Positions 9,851 to 20,234 of a DNA stretch of 64,000 nt are shown here, one piece after another. The stretch lies in contig NC_003284.9 in assembly GCF_000002985.6 (NCBI RefSeq), forward strand, positions 17,236,001 to 17,300,000. Direction: 5' to 3'. Positions within the stretch are counted from its first letter, which is position 1, and every line of letters begins with the position of its first letter. The notes under the pieces were generated by a model. That model was given only the letters and a program-made list of their open reading frames with translations, had not been told where the DNA came from and did no database searches. The DNA is from Caenorhabditis elegans (lineage: Eukaryota; Nematoda; Chromadorea; Rhabditida; Rhabditidae). Made by a program: the position numbers and the translations under genes.

Positions 9851-11269
9851 GTAACAATAATTCTATTTTAGAATCGACTAGACTTATCGGACGGTTCTTG
9901 CTATCTGGTACATTGTAATGGATGATATTGCGCAGTTCTAACAGTGTAGAACATCAATTGAATAAGCATGAATGGATTCGTGTGATGGATGGATCGACAA
10001 GGCGACGACGAACGATCGGGATGGACGGATGAAAGGATCGGGACGATTAGGACGATTGGTATGGAATGTTGGAATAATTGATTTTCTTTGATAAATATAA
10101 TTAACACTTATTTTTGACATGGAGAAAAATAAAATTTAAATATATTGATAAATTGATTATGTTGACATTAAATTAAAGAACAAGCGTCGAATTTTCCAGG
10201 TCCGTTTTTCAGAAACGAGCATTTCCGCCGTTTTCTTGCTACCAGGTTTTTCATCGGGTTGGGTTTTTCTGCCCTGTTCGTTTTTTTGTGGCAGAGTGAC
10301 ACAAACTTCATAATAACCTTACACAAGTTCACGGGTGCCAATGATACATTGCAAATTCTTCTATATCGTCTCATGAAGGCGACTTATAATACTCAAAATA
10401 TACATAGAAGAAACCATTTTATTTTGGTGCATGAGTCACAATTAAATGAATTAGAACTATTTTGATAGTTCTCAGTTATGTTAACTGTTTTTGGTACATT
10501 TAGAAATATGTTTGCCGGAAGATGTCTGATTCTTTCTTTCGGGACGGCTGGGAAATGGATTTCTTCATTCTAACAATACGTATACTTTTTTACGGCATCA
10601 AGACTTGAAGAATAAAATTCTCATCTTTGCCCGATAGTAACTTTAGCAATAAATACGATGATCAGCCGTTTTTTATTATAGCTCTAATAGTTTTATATTT
10701 TTTTAGGGAAATAACCTGTCAAAGACACGGACACGGTTTTATAAGTACATGGAGCGCAATAAGTATGGTAACACGTTTGCAGCCTTATAACTTCACATGT
10801 GGAAAGAGTTATCACATCAATTTGTACAAGTTTTGTTCTTTATAAAATACTGACCACGTTAACGTTTGGAATTTTCAAAATTTCCCCATCCTCATCGCTG
10901 CAGGCCTTCCGAACTTTTGAGATCAGTATCTTGATGGTACTAAATATTCAAAGGTTCTTACTAGGCGCCAGTGTCGACACTAAAAAGTTTTATATGCTAC
11001 AAAACAATCAAAAACGCTTCTTCACTTTCTCAACTTTGAATTTGACATAAAAATCACATCTGAAAATTATTGGCGTGCGTGGGAGGTGCGTTTGTGTGGG
11101 AGGCGCATCGTGCCAAAACACCGTTTTGGTGAAAGAGTTTGTCAGATTGCCGAGGTGATCAAAATCGCACCTTATTGGGAAATATTAAAAATTTTAGGTG
11201 ACATTGAAGAAAATTTATTCAGCTATCAGTATTCGATAGAAAAATGTACGTATGTCGTGGCATTTTTTA
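9851..11269. other. no gene recognised
   Basis: About 1.4 kb without a gene I can support. Near 9975-10060 it holds short GA-rich quasi-repeats (GACGA, GGAT). Open frames on both strands are short and of biased composition. Confidence 0.35.
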
Positions 11270-11520
11270 ATCTTATCGCCTTTTGTGAGACTCTATGGCA
11301 GCGTTATTTACCCTGCATCAGAGATAGTAAGAATTTCGCTTATTTTGACTTTCAAGACTGCTTCGTGAGCGGTCGTTTCTATTATCCTCTGTTTTCATTT
11401 TTCCCGGTATTTCGTCATTCATTTTCTGATGCATTGGTGTCACGAGCTTTTATATCCGAGGAAAATCATTGTTTTTGTGAGGTAAAGATTACATTTCAAT
11501 AGGGTATTATTATTTTTGTT
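11270..11520 (+). repeat. dispersed repeat family R1, copy 3
   Basis: Contains TATGGCAGCGTTATTTACCC, CAAGACTGCTTCGTGAGCGG and the donor-like GAGGTAAAG followed by CATTTCAATAGGGT. It sits just upstream of the spliced gene at 11696, so it could supply a promoter or a 5' untranslated exon. That is inference only. Confidence 0.6.
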
Positions 11521-11695
11521 CAATCAGTGTATCAATTATGATATTTACAGTTGTGAGTTTTCAGGTTGGATCACGATTGCTCTTAATGGAACAAGCAAAA
11601 CATTTTGCACTTTTAAATTTCAAGAAATAACCAGCATCGTTCAAAAACGCTTTGTTCAAATTGTTTTTTCTTTCCTCCTAATTGACTCGGCTGAC

Positions 11696-12805
11696 ATGCA
11701 TCTCAAAGGGAAACTTTTTTCTCACCACCAGCACTATCACCATGATCATCATCAAGAAATTGAAGCATCGATACCTCTCTCACTCTCTCGCCGTACAAGA
11801 AAGGTGCAGTTTAATCATTTTTGATCGTGTGCGCTAGTGAATGTAAGGAGGGCACTGATACCCGTAAGTTATTTATTATCAGCTGAAAATAAATATTAAA
11901 TAAGTTCAGGCGAAGTGGTCAGCTCTAAGGCTAGGGTGTTCAAGGCTGGATATAATTGAGAAGGAAATGGGAAGAATTTGTTGCCCGGATTAATGCATAT
12001 AAGGTGTTGCAATTATTTTATAACTACCTCAATTCCTGTTTGTTTCGATGAATTAGTTACTGTTTTTTCAAATACGATGAATTAAATAACAAGCAACGAT
12101 TTAAGCAGGAAAACTCAAGTTCTACTAATTTCAATCAGATTATTTTTAGAGCATTTATCCTTGGCTCCAGCTTTTCGGATTTTTTTAGTTTGACAATAAA
12201 AACATTCACGTTTTTTTCAAAGAGCTTTCAAAATGTTTTTCTTGTTCTAATTATGCTGGGAAGATTTATATTTCAAATATTGTAGGGGTTCAAAAACACG
12301 ACAGTACTTTTGATTTTTCAAAAATCAACAAAAATCATCACTTTTTGACTTAAAATAAAAAAAATTCCAATATTCAGACGGCGCGAAGACATCTCGTGTC
12401 AAAAGAACACTTCCTCAACAAGGTGAAGATTGAGGCTGCACTGGAACGTTTCAACAGAGATGAAGTCGTGTATTATCAAGGAGGACAGAGAGTACTATGT
12501 GAACTAACAGTCACAGAAAACAGGTATTGATGTTGATTTCAGTGAAAGTTGTTAAATGTTTTTTCAGACCGTGTCGACTCCTGATCGGGCGGAACAAGCG
12601 GTCACTTCTCAACTACATGCAATTGGAGTTAGAAACCGGCATTTCCGACGAACAATTGGTGCTCACTGACATGGCGGGTGCCGAATTTCCGATCAGCAAT
12701 TTGACAATAATTATTATCCCGTAAGTTAAAAAAATGTTTATTTAGCAATCACATTTCCATTCTTTCAGACTAACTAAAGCGTACAATGATGGAAATGAAA
12801 GATAA
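11696..12805 (+). CDS. four-exon gene, histidine-rich N-terminus, unknown function
   Basis: Exons 11696-11803, 12378-12523, 12568-12720 and 12769-12805 join in phase to 147 residues. Donors are GTGCAG, GTATTG and GTAAGT; all acceptors end TTCAG. The N-terminus is rich in His (HHQHYHHDHH, residues 10-19). A basic patch RRTRKTARRH spans the first junction. The middle reads LLIGRNKRSLLNYMQLELE. From about residue 120 (AGAEFPISNLTIIIIP) to the end the DNA is shared with the next gene at 13946-14054, but in a different frame there. The tail resembles the C-terminal part of a macro domain, while the rest does not. I do not recognise the whole protein; it looks like a fusion of an unknown 5' gene with a duplicated 3' module. 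Confidence 0.5.
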
Positions 12806-12983
12806 CGAGTGTATTTGGCGGAAATAAAGATGGTGGATACAAAAAACAAGATACTCCCCGCCAAAATGGTAGGCATTCTCATCATCTCATGGCTTCTTAA
12901 TAGCTTCCAATTCACAATCGCTGAAAACAAGAGACGGCAAGACACTGTTGAAAAATTTTAATACGAAATTCGATCACTGAAGC
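12671..12983 (+). repeat. shared 3' module, copy A
   Basis: From GGCGGGTGCC to ACTGAAGCGCAAAT this is nearly identical to the split copy at 13945-14127 plus 16733-16878. It includes coding sequence, a 48-bp intron, the last exon and downstream DNA. Confidence 0.85.
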
Positions 12984-12992
12984 GCAAATCCA

Positions 12993-14054
12993 TTGGGAGA
13001 ATCACGCAGATCTATCTCAAGAGCTTCATCTGCAGTATCTTCAACTGCAAGTCCTGCCAAAAAGAAGATCAAGGACATGACTAAAGAGGAGAAGAAAGAG
13101 TACGACCGAATCAATCGTCAGAAAAATCGAGTTAGAGATAGGCAATCCCGAACAGCTTTGACATCACCTGCTGCATCATCAGAAACCATCTCCGCTGAAG
13201 GTTAGTTTATTTTCTTTTTATGAAAATTGCTTATAGTTTTTTATGAGCAAATTTCGAAAAAATGCTACAGTTTTATTTAGTACCTTTTTCACATTAAATT
13301 TTTTAAAAAATCATTGATAATACTATAAAAATATAAAAATGTAGTTTACCAAATTTTTATGCAATCTTATGCAACCTTTTTCTGCAACTATTACAATGTT
13401 GTTGAATTTGATAATCAAAAAAAAATTCGAAATTAACTTAAAAAAAGAAACAAATTCAGATATTCAAAAAGCGATGGAAATCGAAGATAATGAAGGGTTC
13501 AAAACTCCTGTCAGCACTCCGAAACGACGATACTCCACGACAAAAAAAATGACTCCGAAGCCACTTCCAGAGAAACAAAGAAACTGTCGAATTCGCATTG
13601 GATTTCTTGACCTCTTCTCTGTCGAAACAGAAGCAATTGTTGTTCCAAGCTATGCAGATGCAAATATTGTTGTAGACGAAATGGTGGAAAAGTTTCCAGA
13701 GTTCAAAGCTGTTCTCGCGTCGAAGGACAACTTTTTTGTGAAGGAATGCACAGATAGAATCGTTGAAAATTTTGATGCGGTTTCATGCAAATGGAAGAAA
13801 GATCCCCGAACAACAATCCATGTTGCACCACCATGTCTCGAGATGAAAAGTGTGTTTTCCGTTGTGACTGAAGCCCATCTCCGAGGGTCCTACCTCACCT
13901 CATTAGTGCGATGTGACGAGTCTGGAGCGAAAAGTATTGCTTTTCCGATTGGCGGGTGCCGGGTTTCCGATCAGCAAGTTGACAATAATTATTATCCCGT
14001 AAGTTAAAAAATGTTTATTTAGCAATTACATTTCCATTCTTTCAGACTAACTAA
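12993..14054 (+). pseudogene. macro-domain-like gene with basic N-terminus, probably damaged
   Basis: Exons 12993-13200, 13460-13998 and 14046-14054 join in phase to about 251 residues. No ATG opens the frame: the first codons read TTG GGA GAA, after CCA. The N-terminal part is basic (KKKIKDMTKEEKKEYDRINR, a bZIP-like basic stretch). The second exon carries a macro-domain-like region: IRIGFLDLFSVETEAIVVP, then TTIHVAPPCLE and SGAKSIAFPIGG, like the strand, IxH and SIAFP elements of ADP-ribose-binding macro domains. Right after SIAFPIGG the frame differs from the homologous tail in the gene at 11696; the other frame continues the macro pattern (FPISKL), so a one-base indel near 13945-13955 is likely. 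The missing ATG and this shift suggest a pseudogene. Confidence 0.5.
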
Positions 14055-14127
14055 AGCGTACAATAATGGAAATGAAAGATAACGAGTGTATTTGGGGGAA
14101 ATAAAGATGGTGGATACAAAAAACAAG
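13945..14127 (+). repeat. shared 3' module, copy B, left part
   Basis: Matches 12671 onwards up to ACAAG (14123-14127), where a 2.6-kb insertion interrupts it. The match resumes at 16733. Confidence 0.85.
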
Positions 14128-14471
14128 ACCGTGAGTCAAAAAATCTAAGAATAACGGCACGTAAGGAGATGCACACCGGACAAAACGCTTTCCGTGGGAC
14201 TAGGTTCACCTTCTTTAACAACTTCTTCAATTTGTGTTTTGTCATTTTTGAGAATGAACGTTATCTAGTGCACTTTCGATAATAAAATGAAGTAATTTTT
14301 CAAATTATGTTGTATGCGATTTCGTTCAGTTTTATTCTATAGTGGTAATTAAAGGCTCAAAACGACTTTTGGGCGAATGTAGTAACATCGTACCAAGAAG
14401 AAGTTATCCTCCAGTATTAAGAAGCAAAAATAATTGAATTGTTAAATTTTAAAAATGTACCTGTATCTATA

Positions 14472-16637
14472 CAGTGCGCCCAACTTCTATAGCGCCCCCC
14501 TATTTTTTCTCATTTCACCACCTTCTGACATTTTTTACAAAAAACTGCTAATGCCATTTGATTCCAAATGTCGAAAAACCCCCTGTCCAAAATTTTCATC
14601 AAAAAATTCAATAGACTGAGGAGACTAGGTCAAAAAGTCTCTAAAACGACCGCCCAACTTCTATAGCGCCCCCTCGAATTTTTGATTTTTCTAATAAAAT
14701 CCCCTTTTTTTGGCTTTTTCTAAGAACAACTTATTCATGACTTAAGTTCAAACTGATCCAGACATCTTGCAAATCAATTTTCAAAAGAAATTTATCCGTG
14801 GAAATTCGTAGGATCTCTAAAATTGTCCTGAAACGCCTAATTTTATGTTAGAGGGCGCTGCGCGGCGCCCAATACTTGAATCAGCACCAGAATCAACTAA
14901 GATGATCTACAACATCTATTTCATCGGTCTGAAAATTTTTTAAAGGTTTGCAACTCTTATTTTTATTATACTACTAGTACGAGATAGCACTACTGGCCTT
15001 CGCGCATTCACCATCCTCTAGAAATCAAAAAACACAACAGATTTTATTAACTTAGATAAAGTTAAATATTTCGTAGGACCTCCATTCTTGGCGATGACCT
15101 CAAAGATTCGATTAGGCATCGAATTGACCAGATTTTTCATCTCTGTAGCTGATATGGCGTTCCATGAATCCTCAATTCCGACTTTAAGAGCAGCAACATT
15201 CGGATACTGTTTTCCATTAGCGTACACGAGTCTCACGAGGGAAGCCCACATATTTTCGATCGGATTGAGGTCCGGTGAACAAGCTGGCCATTTAAGGAGT
15301 TTAATTTTCTTGCTGCTGAGAAAGGCACGAGTTGAATTGGCTGAATGAATACTGGCGTTGTCCTGTTGGAACTGCCAGTTTTTTTTCGACGGGTGTCTCA
15401 AAAACTTCACTGAATCCTTTTCCAAGACTTGCTGATAATCTACAGCAGTCATTTTATGACTTGTAAATTGGATGGGGAGCTTCTTCTTTTCCGAAAAAGC
15501 GGCCCAAACCATCACCGATCCACCACCGAAATTTCTTTTTGAAAAAACCATTGGATCTTTTCTCAAATCTCTCCAGTAAAATCTGTTTCCGTCCGGCCCA
15601 TCCAAATTGAATTTCTTCTCATCGGAAAACACAATCTGCAAAGTAAATATGTTGTTTTTTTTTAATTGGATCCATACCTTTGTCCATGCGGTGCCCATAT
15701 TTTCCTTTGCAAAATCTAAACGTTTGAGCATGTGATCGGGCGTCATTGATGGAGCCTTTTTCATTTTCTGTCGCACGATGGAAGGATTTTGACTGAGCAT
15801 ATTCAGGACTGTTTGTTTAGAAACATTAAGATTCAATTCCTTGCGAATATCATTGGCAGATTTGAAAGAGTTCGATGCAGCCTTCACAATGTTGCGTTCC
15901 TCACGACTCGATAAAACTTTGCATCTGGGAGCTCTTTTGGTTTGACCATAAGAAAGTGGACTATTGAGGTAGTTGTAGACACATTTACGAGAGCGATTGA
16001 TTTGGCGAGCCATTTCATTTGTAGAAATATTAAGATTCGCCATCACATCTAGCTTGGATCGTTCATCTCTTGTTAGCTGGGGTCCTCGTGGCATTTCGAA
16101 CAAAATTGATAATAAACACTACGTTTTCTTGAGCATTCGTATGCCACAAAATGACACGTCGACGTGAAAAAAATTTCAGACCGATGAAATAGATGTTGTA
16201 GATCATCTTAGTTGATTCTGGTGCTGATTCAAGTATTGGGCGCCGCGCAGCGCCCTCTAACATAAAATTAGGCGTTTCAGGACAATTTTAGACATCCTAC
16301 GAATTTCCACGGATAAATTTCTTTTGAAAGTTGATTTGCAAGATGTCTGGATCAGTTTGAACTTAAGTCATGAATAAGTTGTTCTGAGAAAAAGCCAGAA
16401 AAAGGGGATTTTATTAGAAAAAATCAAAAATTCGAGGGGGCGCTATAGAAGTTGGGCGGTCGTTTTAGAGACTTTTTGACCTAGTCTCCTCAGTCTATTG
16501 AATTTTTTGATGAAAATTATGGACAGGGGGTTTTTCGACATTTGGAATCGAATGGCATTAGCAGTTTTTTGTAAAAAATGTCAGAAGGTGGTGAAATGAG
16601 AAAAAATAGGGGGGCGCTATAGAAGTTGGGCGCACTG
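14472..16637. mobile_element. Tc3-type Tc1/mariner transposon, apparently intact
   Basis: The 2166-bp element starts CAGTGCGCCCAACTTC and ends with its reverse complement, flanked by TA on both sides (14470-14471, 16638-16639). The terminal inverted repeats are about 460 bp long and nearly identical. Each holds an outer and an inner copy of CCCAACTTCTATAGCGCCCC about 175-180 bp apart (left near 14478 and 14652; right near 16440 and 16610), an IR/DR layout. The inside carries one transposase gene on the minus strand. Confidence 0.92.
15018..16094 (-). CDS. Tc3-like transposase
   Basis: The start MPRGPQLTRDERSKLDV matches the N-terminus typical of Tc3 transposase, so I took this ATG and not the one three codons upstream. 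A paired helix-turn-helix region (about residues 1-110) should bind the inner terminal sites. The DDE catalytic domain shows FSDEKKFNLDGPDG, QQDNASIHS and SPDLNPIENMW, giving D, D and E at the expected DD34E spacing. A 42-base intron-like segment with GTATGG donor and TTTGCAG acceptor lies just before IVFSDEK; being a multiple of three it leaves the frame open, but its removal restores the usual spacing. The enzyme cuts and pastes the element at TA. No lesion is seen. Confidence 0.9.
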   Translation of the reverse strand: MPRGPQLTRDERSKLDVMANLNISTNEMARQINRSRKCVYNYLNSPLSYGQTKRAPRCKVLSSREERNIVKAASNSFKSANDIRKELNLNVSKQTVLNMLSQNPSIVRQKMKKAPSMTPDHMLKRLDFAKENMGTAWTKVWIQLKKNNIFTLQIVFSDEKKFNLDGPDGNRFYWRDLRKDPMVFSKRNFGGGSVMVWAAFSEKKKLPIQFTSHKMTAVDYQQVLEKDSVKFLRHPSKKNWQFQQDNASIHSANSTRAFLSSKKIKLLKWPACSPDLNPIENMWASLVRLVYANGKQYPNVAALKVGIEDSWNAISATEMKNLVNSMPNRIFEVIAKNGGPTKYLTLSKLIKSVVFFDF

Positions 16638-16732
16638 TATTATCAGTTTATGAAAATGCCTACTTTCTGGAGCAAAAAAAAAAGCAGCAGTAGAGTAAAT
16701 ATGCGGCGCACAGAGGTTTAGGTGTCTTGGCT

Positions 16733-16878
16733 ACAAGATACTCCCCCGCCAAAATGGTAGGCATTCTCAAAATCTCATGGCTTCTTAATAGCTTCCAACT
16801 CACAATCGCTGAAAACAAGAGATGGTAAGACACCGTTGAAAAATTTTAATACGAAATTCGATCACTGAAGCGCAAATT
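16733..16878 (+). repeat. shared 3' module, copy B, right part
   Basis: Continues the module after the insertion, with few changes from copy A (ACTCCCCCGCCAAAATGG against ACTCCCCGCCAAAATGG), and ends near GAAGCGCAAAT. Confidence 0.85.
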
Positions 16879-17044
16879 TAATCTATACGTTTGAAATACT
16901 CTAAACCGTCAGTAGTATTTTAAACTAAAGATTGGTGCTTTCGAAACTTCTTACATTCATTTATCGTTTTCTAACATTCACAGCTTTTGTTTTGTTTGAC
17001 CAGTTCCATCATCTGTTGCGCTGTGCAGTCGTCGGGCTCACCGT

Positions 17045-17345
17045 TGTTTTTGCGACATTGCAGAGAAGAGACGATCTGAACACTCTAATGGAACAATAGG
17101 CGGAGCTTGCCTCCCGGGAAAACAACTCTGGCAGCGTTTCTTCCCCGCATGAATGTTAGTAAGCGGTTTACACACTCTGGCCTTCTCGACTGCTTGGAGA
17201 GCGGTCGTCTCTTTTTTTGCTTTATTTTTCTTAATTCTTCAAATTCTGTAAATTGTTCTATATCTTTTCTCACTGATTTGGATTTAATACAAGATGAGTC
17301 TTAGGTTTTACCAGGTAAATATAATATTTCAATAGAAATTTTAGT
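17045..17345 (+). repeat. dispersed repeat family R1, copy 4
   Basis: Contains AGGCGGAGCTTGCCTCCC, CTCTGGCAGCGTTTC, CACTCTGGCCTTCTCGACTG, TTGGAGAGCGGTCGT and the donor-like CAGGTAAAT followed by ATTTCAATAG. Confidence 0.6.
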
Positions 17346-18019
17346 ACTTTTAATAGTAAAATCGTATATATTTGGTACTTTGTATATTATGCCTTTTGAA
17401 AACAAATAAAATTTTCATTCGTTTGTAAATTTTTAAAAATTATATTCTAAATAGTCATATAAACCGTTTGTATGAAATTCAAATAAATCATGAATATGTG
17501 TACGGCTGGTAAAAACAACACTTCATTTTTCAGCAAACTCGCAAGATTGTATGGCCATGTAGGCAAAACGGATTTGCAAGGCCTTACATAGGATGTTTTT
17601 CAACAGAGTCACGTAGAGAGAGTTTTGCATTTTTTCAACGTTAACTCTTGGGTAAGTTTGTAATGTAACAAAACAGAAAGCGTGTAGTTTACTTTCAGCC
17701 AATTATAAAGCTCAGATTATTTTTTTTGCAAACAAAAACATCTGCAATCACATTTGAACATGTGAACAGTCTTTGAATCTGAATAAGTTAATTTTTCAGG
17801 ATGCTAAGAGGATCATCATGCAAAGAGAAAAACATCAAATTTGGTATTATTGAATTATCGAATCGAATAAAATGTCGAATTATCGGATAGAAAACATGTT
17901 GAAGTCGAACATGGAACAGTATGGAGATGACGACAGGGTGGTAAATCTCTTATCAATCTTTTCCAATTATCAGGCAATAAAGACAAAAAATCGAAATGAC
18001 GAATGAAAATAATTTATAA
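17346..18019. other. no gene recognised
   Basis: AT-rich sequence without a supported feature. Confidence 0.4.
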
Positions 18020-18217
18020 TTAGATAGTAGTTGTCTTTCCACTCTTTGTTCCTCTACTTAGGATTTCAATCGTCATATTTGGCTCCTCGACTTCCTTGAC
18101 GACATATGGCCCCGTGAATTGCAGTGAGAGCTTGTCGCACTTTCCCTTTTGTAGGAGTACTTTATCTTCTAACTCAAACCTTACATCCTTGATATTTTCC
18201 GACTTCTCATGAGCCAA
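18020..18217 (-). pseudogene. relic of a retrotransposon integrase C-terminus
   Basis: The 65-codon frame reads FELEDKVLLQKGK then KLSLQFTGPYVVKEVEEP. The pattern D-K-V-L, KL, F-GPY-V matches the C-terminal domain of Ty3/gypsy-type integrases. No other part of the element is seen, so it is a short relic. Confidence 0.55.
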
Positions 18218-19551
18218 CCTCCGTCATTTTTTTTCTATCAGACTCCACCGTAATACAGTTTTCCCTTCTATCATTCTCGAATTCCCCGAATTCCCCGAAT
18301 TTTCATATTGCTTTTACTAATTTTACTTTTCATTACTGTCTTAATAAATTATATTAATCAAAGTCGTTTGACGTGTTTATTGCGGAAGATACCCATGTTC
18401 CTTCAGCTCCGTACCAATCTTTCCAATATGTACGGATTCATCTGAACCACGAAGGAGAGGAAGAAGTTCCTGTTCAATGACAAAAGATGCCAGGGATGCT
18501 TTCAGAAGCCGTGTCGGCCTAAGCTACATGTTACTATTGCGAGTATGGAAAACATCGTACTCTTTAAATTTATCATTGGATCCTTGGACTTTTTTGTTTC
18601 GCAGAGGCTGGCGGAGTTTACAAGCGTACGACGTGATTCAAATTTTACTTAAAGCTTTATAAATAAGAAATAGACATTTCAAATGCTAAATGCAAAAAGA
18701 ATTAGCAAAAAAGCTCCCGGCCTGCGGGAAGAATTTCAACTTAATTCCGGACTTCCGAATAAAACCTATGTCGTTTAAAAGAAGTCCTTCCCCCTACAAA
18801 AAAATTAGCGGCAGGCGAGCACTTTGAACTGGAAAAAAGTTGCTCTGAAAATTTTTCAGTGCATTTTTACAACTTTGAGTTCCGTAGAATGGCTTCAAAT
18901 GTGATTTTTTATACAGATTTTTGATGATTTCTAGGATGCTAAGGGGCCGGCAAACACTCAGAATTTTTTTTGGAATTTTTGGAAATTTTTTGAATAAGTA
19001 ACAAAATTTTTCAGTTAAAAATTTTTTAAAATTTTTTAAAGACAAACTATTTGAGTTATTTAAAGCCAAAAAATAGGTGTTTCAACGGCATGAAAAAAAT
19101 TTAAAATTAATTAAAATTTTTTTAGAACTGAAAATACCAATATTTGAAAAAAGAAAATGGCCATGAGCGGTTGAACCCAAGACTTGAAAATAATAATCAA
19201 TCTCGTTAACCATCTCGGATTATTGCTTATTTCCATTTGGGTGTGACCTCTGCAGATATAATTTGTTGTAGTTTCTCTATCAGTCTTGTATCCCTACGAA
19301 TTAATAAAACATAGGCCTTTTACCAACTATAGTGTTGTTGTCTGATAGTTTTGCACTGATTTTTTGCCAAACCAGCAATACATTGTGAAAACTTTAGAAA
19401 ATACATTTATTACGTCCTGAGAAGTCAGTTCTAAGCTTTCCCGGTCGATGCACAATGTAAATGGTCGCTCAGGATCAATTGGAACTTTTCATCACATATC
19501 GAAAAAATACTGCAATTCAGATGTATACTGGTGAACACGGAATAAAAAATA
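18218..19551. other. no gene recognised
   Basis: About 1.3 kb of AT-rich DNA with several repeats of TTTTTGGAAATTTTT type near 18960-19040. At 19525-19540 lies ATACTGGTGAACACGG, repeated directly on the far side of the Maverick at 35096-35111. Confidence 0.4.
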
Positions 19552-19557
19552 AACAAG
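19552..19557 (+). repeat. target site duplication, left
   Basis: The hexamer aacaag directly precedes the Maverick and is repeated exactly at 35080-35085. Confidence 0.9.
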
Positions 19558-19995
19558 AGTAGTATAAGACTGGTGAACCTGGTGCAGCCCAGCAGCCCTC
19601 CGTTGCCCTACTTTTTTCAAAATTTTAAAAACATCATTTTTAAAAGAAAAAAGAAAACTTTAACTAGATTTTACTCATTTTTCAAAATCTCAAAAAGTAA
19701 CCATTTTTACCTATATCAACTTTTTCAAAATTCTAAAACATAAAAATACCCCCCCTACTTTTCACCACCCCAAAAAATTATTTTATCATATACAAGCCAA
19801 CTGATAAGACTCTTAACCAAGCCCAAGAAGTTCTTATCAGTTTCAATCATAGTCAAGTGGTAGTGTGACTGTCTTGAAAACGAAACATAAAAGTTCGACT
19901 CCACACAAAAGGAGCTGAGAGATCTCATTACCTCTTAAAGCGTGGATCAAAGCAGCTAAAGAGATCTCATTACCTCTTAAAAATATGCAAAAAAA
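19558..19995 (+). repeat. Maverick left terminal inverted repeat
   Basis: Matches the reverse complement of 34687-35079 with few changes. It is longer than the right copy because a segment with GAGATCTCATTACCTCTTAA is repeated at 19916-19980. An inner palindrome AACTGATAAG (19799-19808) and CTTATCAGTT (19833-19842) forms a GATA-containing hairpin. Confidence 0.9.
19850..19902 (+). promoter_or_regulatory. Pol III A/B-box-like pair inside the TIR
   Basis: TAGTCAAGTGG (19850-19860) resembles an A box, and GTTCGACTCC (19893-19902) a B box, at tRNA-like spacing. The same pair is in the right TIR, inverted (about 34733-34787). The acceptor and anticodon stems do not form well, so this is not called a tRNA gene. 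Confidence 0.3.
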
Positions 19996-20234
19996 AATGA
20001 AAAAAAAAAAAAAAAAAAAAAAATCGAGAAAAAAAAAAAATGGAAAAATTCTCGAGAAAAAATCTTGATGGAAGAAACTCAGTGTGACGACAGAACAAGA
20101 TGACACATCATTCTCTTATCAAACTACCCAATCTGAATGCAGCTGTGTTTGACCAACACCTTTCTTATCAATTAATTTAATATTATTTCGTTTTAATTAA
20201 ATGATATAATTATTTATTTAAGTTAAAGATTAGT
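19996..20234. other. A-rich run and short spacer
   Basis: Long A runs (about 19998-20040) adjoin the TIR. After them come copies of CTTATCAA, a GATA-type motif. No gene. Confidence 0.5.

Larger units (their letters stand above)
14128..16732. mobile_element. insertion splitting the shared module, itself carrying the Tc3-type element
   Basis: The uninterrupted copy at 12671 shows the empty site. Here the module is cut after ACAAG (14123-14127) and resumes with ACAAG (16733-16737), a 5-bp duplication. Removing the nested Tc3-type element leaves about 437 bp of unknown type, starting ACCGTGAGTC and ending GTCTTGGCT. I see no matching terminal repeats in it. Confidence 0.6.

Noticed and set aside
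19848-19920. tRNA gene inside the Maverick TIR
   Set aside because: A and B boxes fit, but the anticodon and acceptor stems do not pair, so I list only a Pol III-like signal.
19843-20106. 87-codon minus-strand frame across the TIR and A run
   Set aside because: Its phenylalanine runs come from the poly-A stretch; it overlaps the TIR and has no family likeness.
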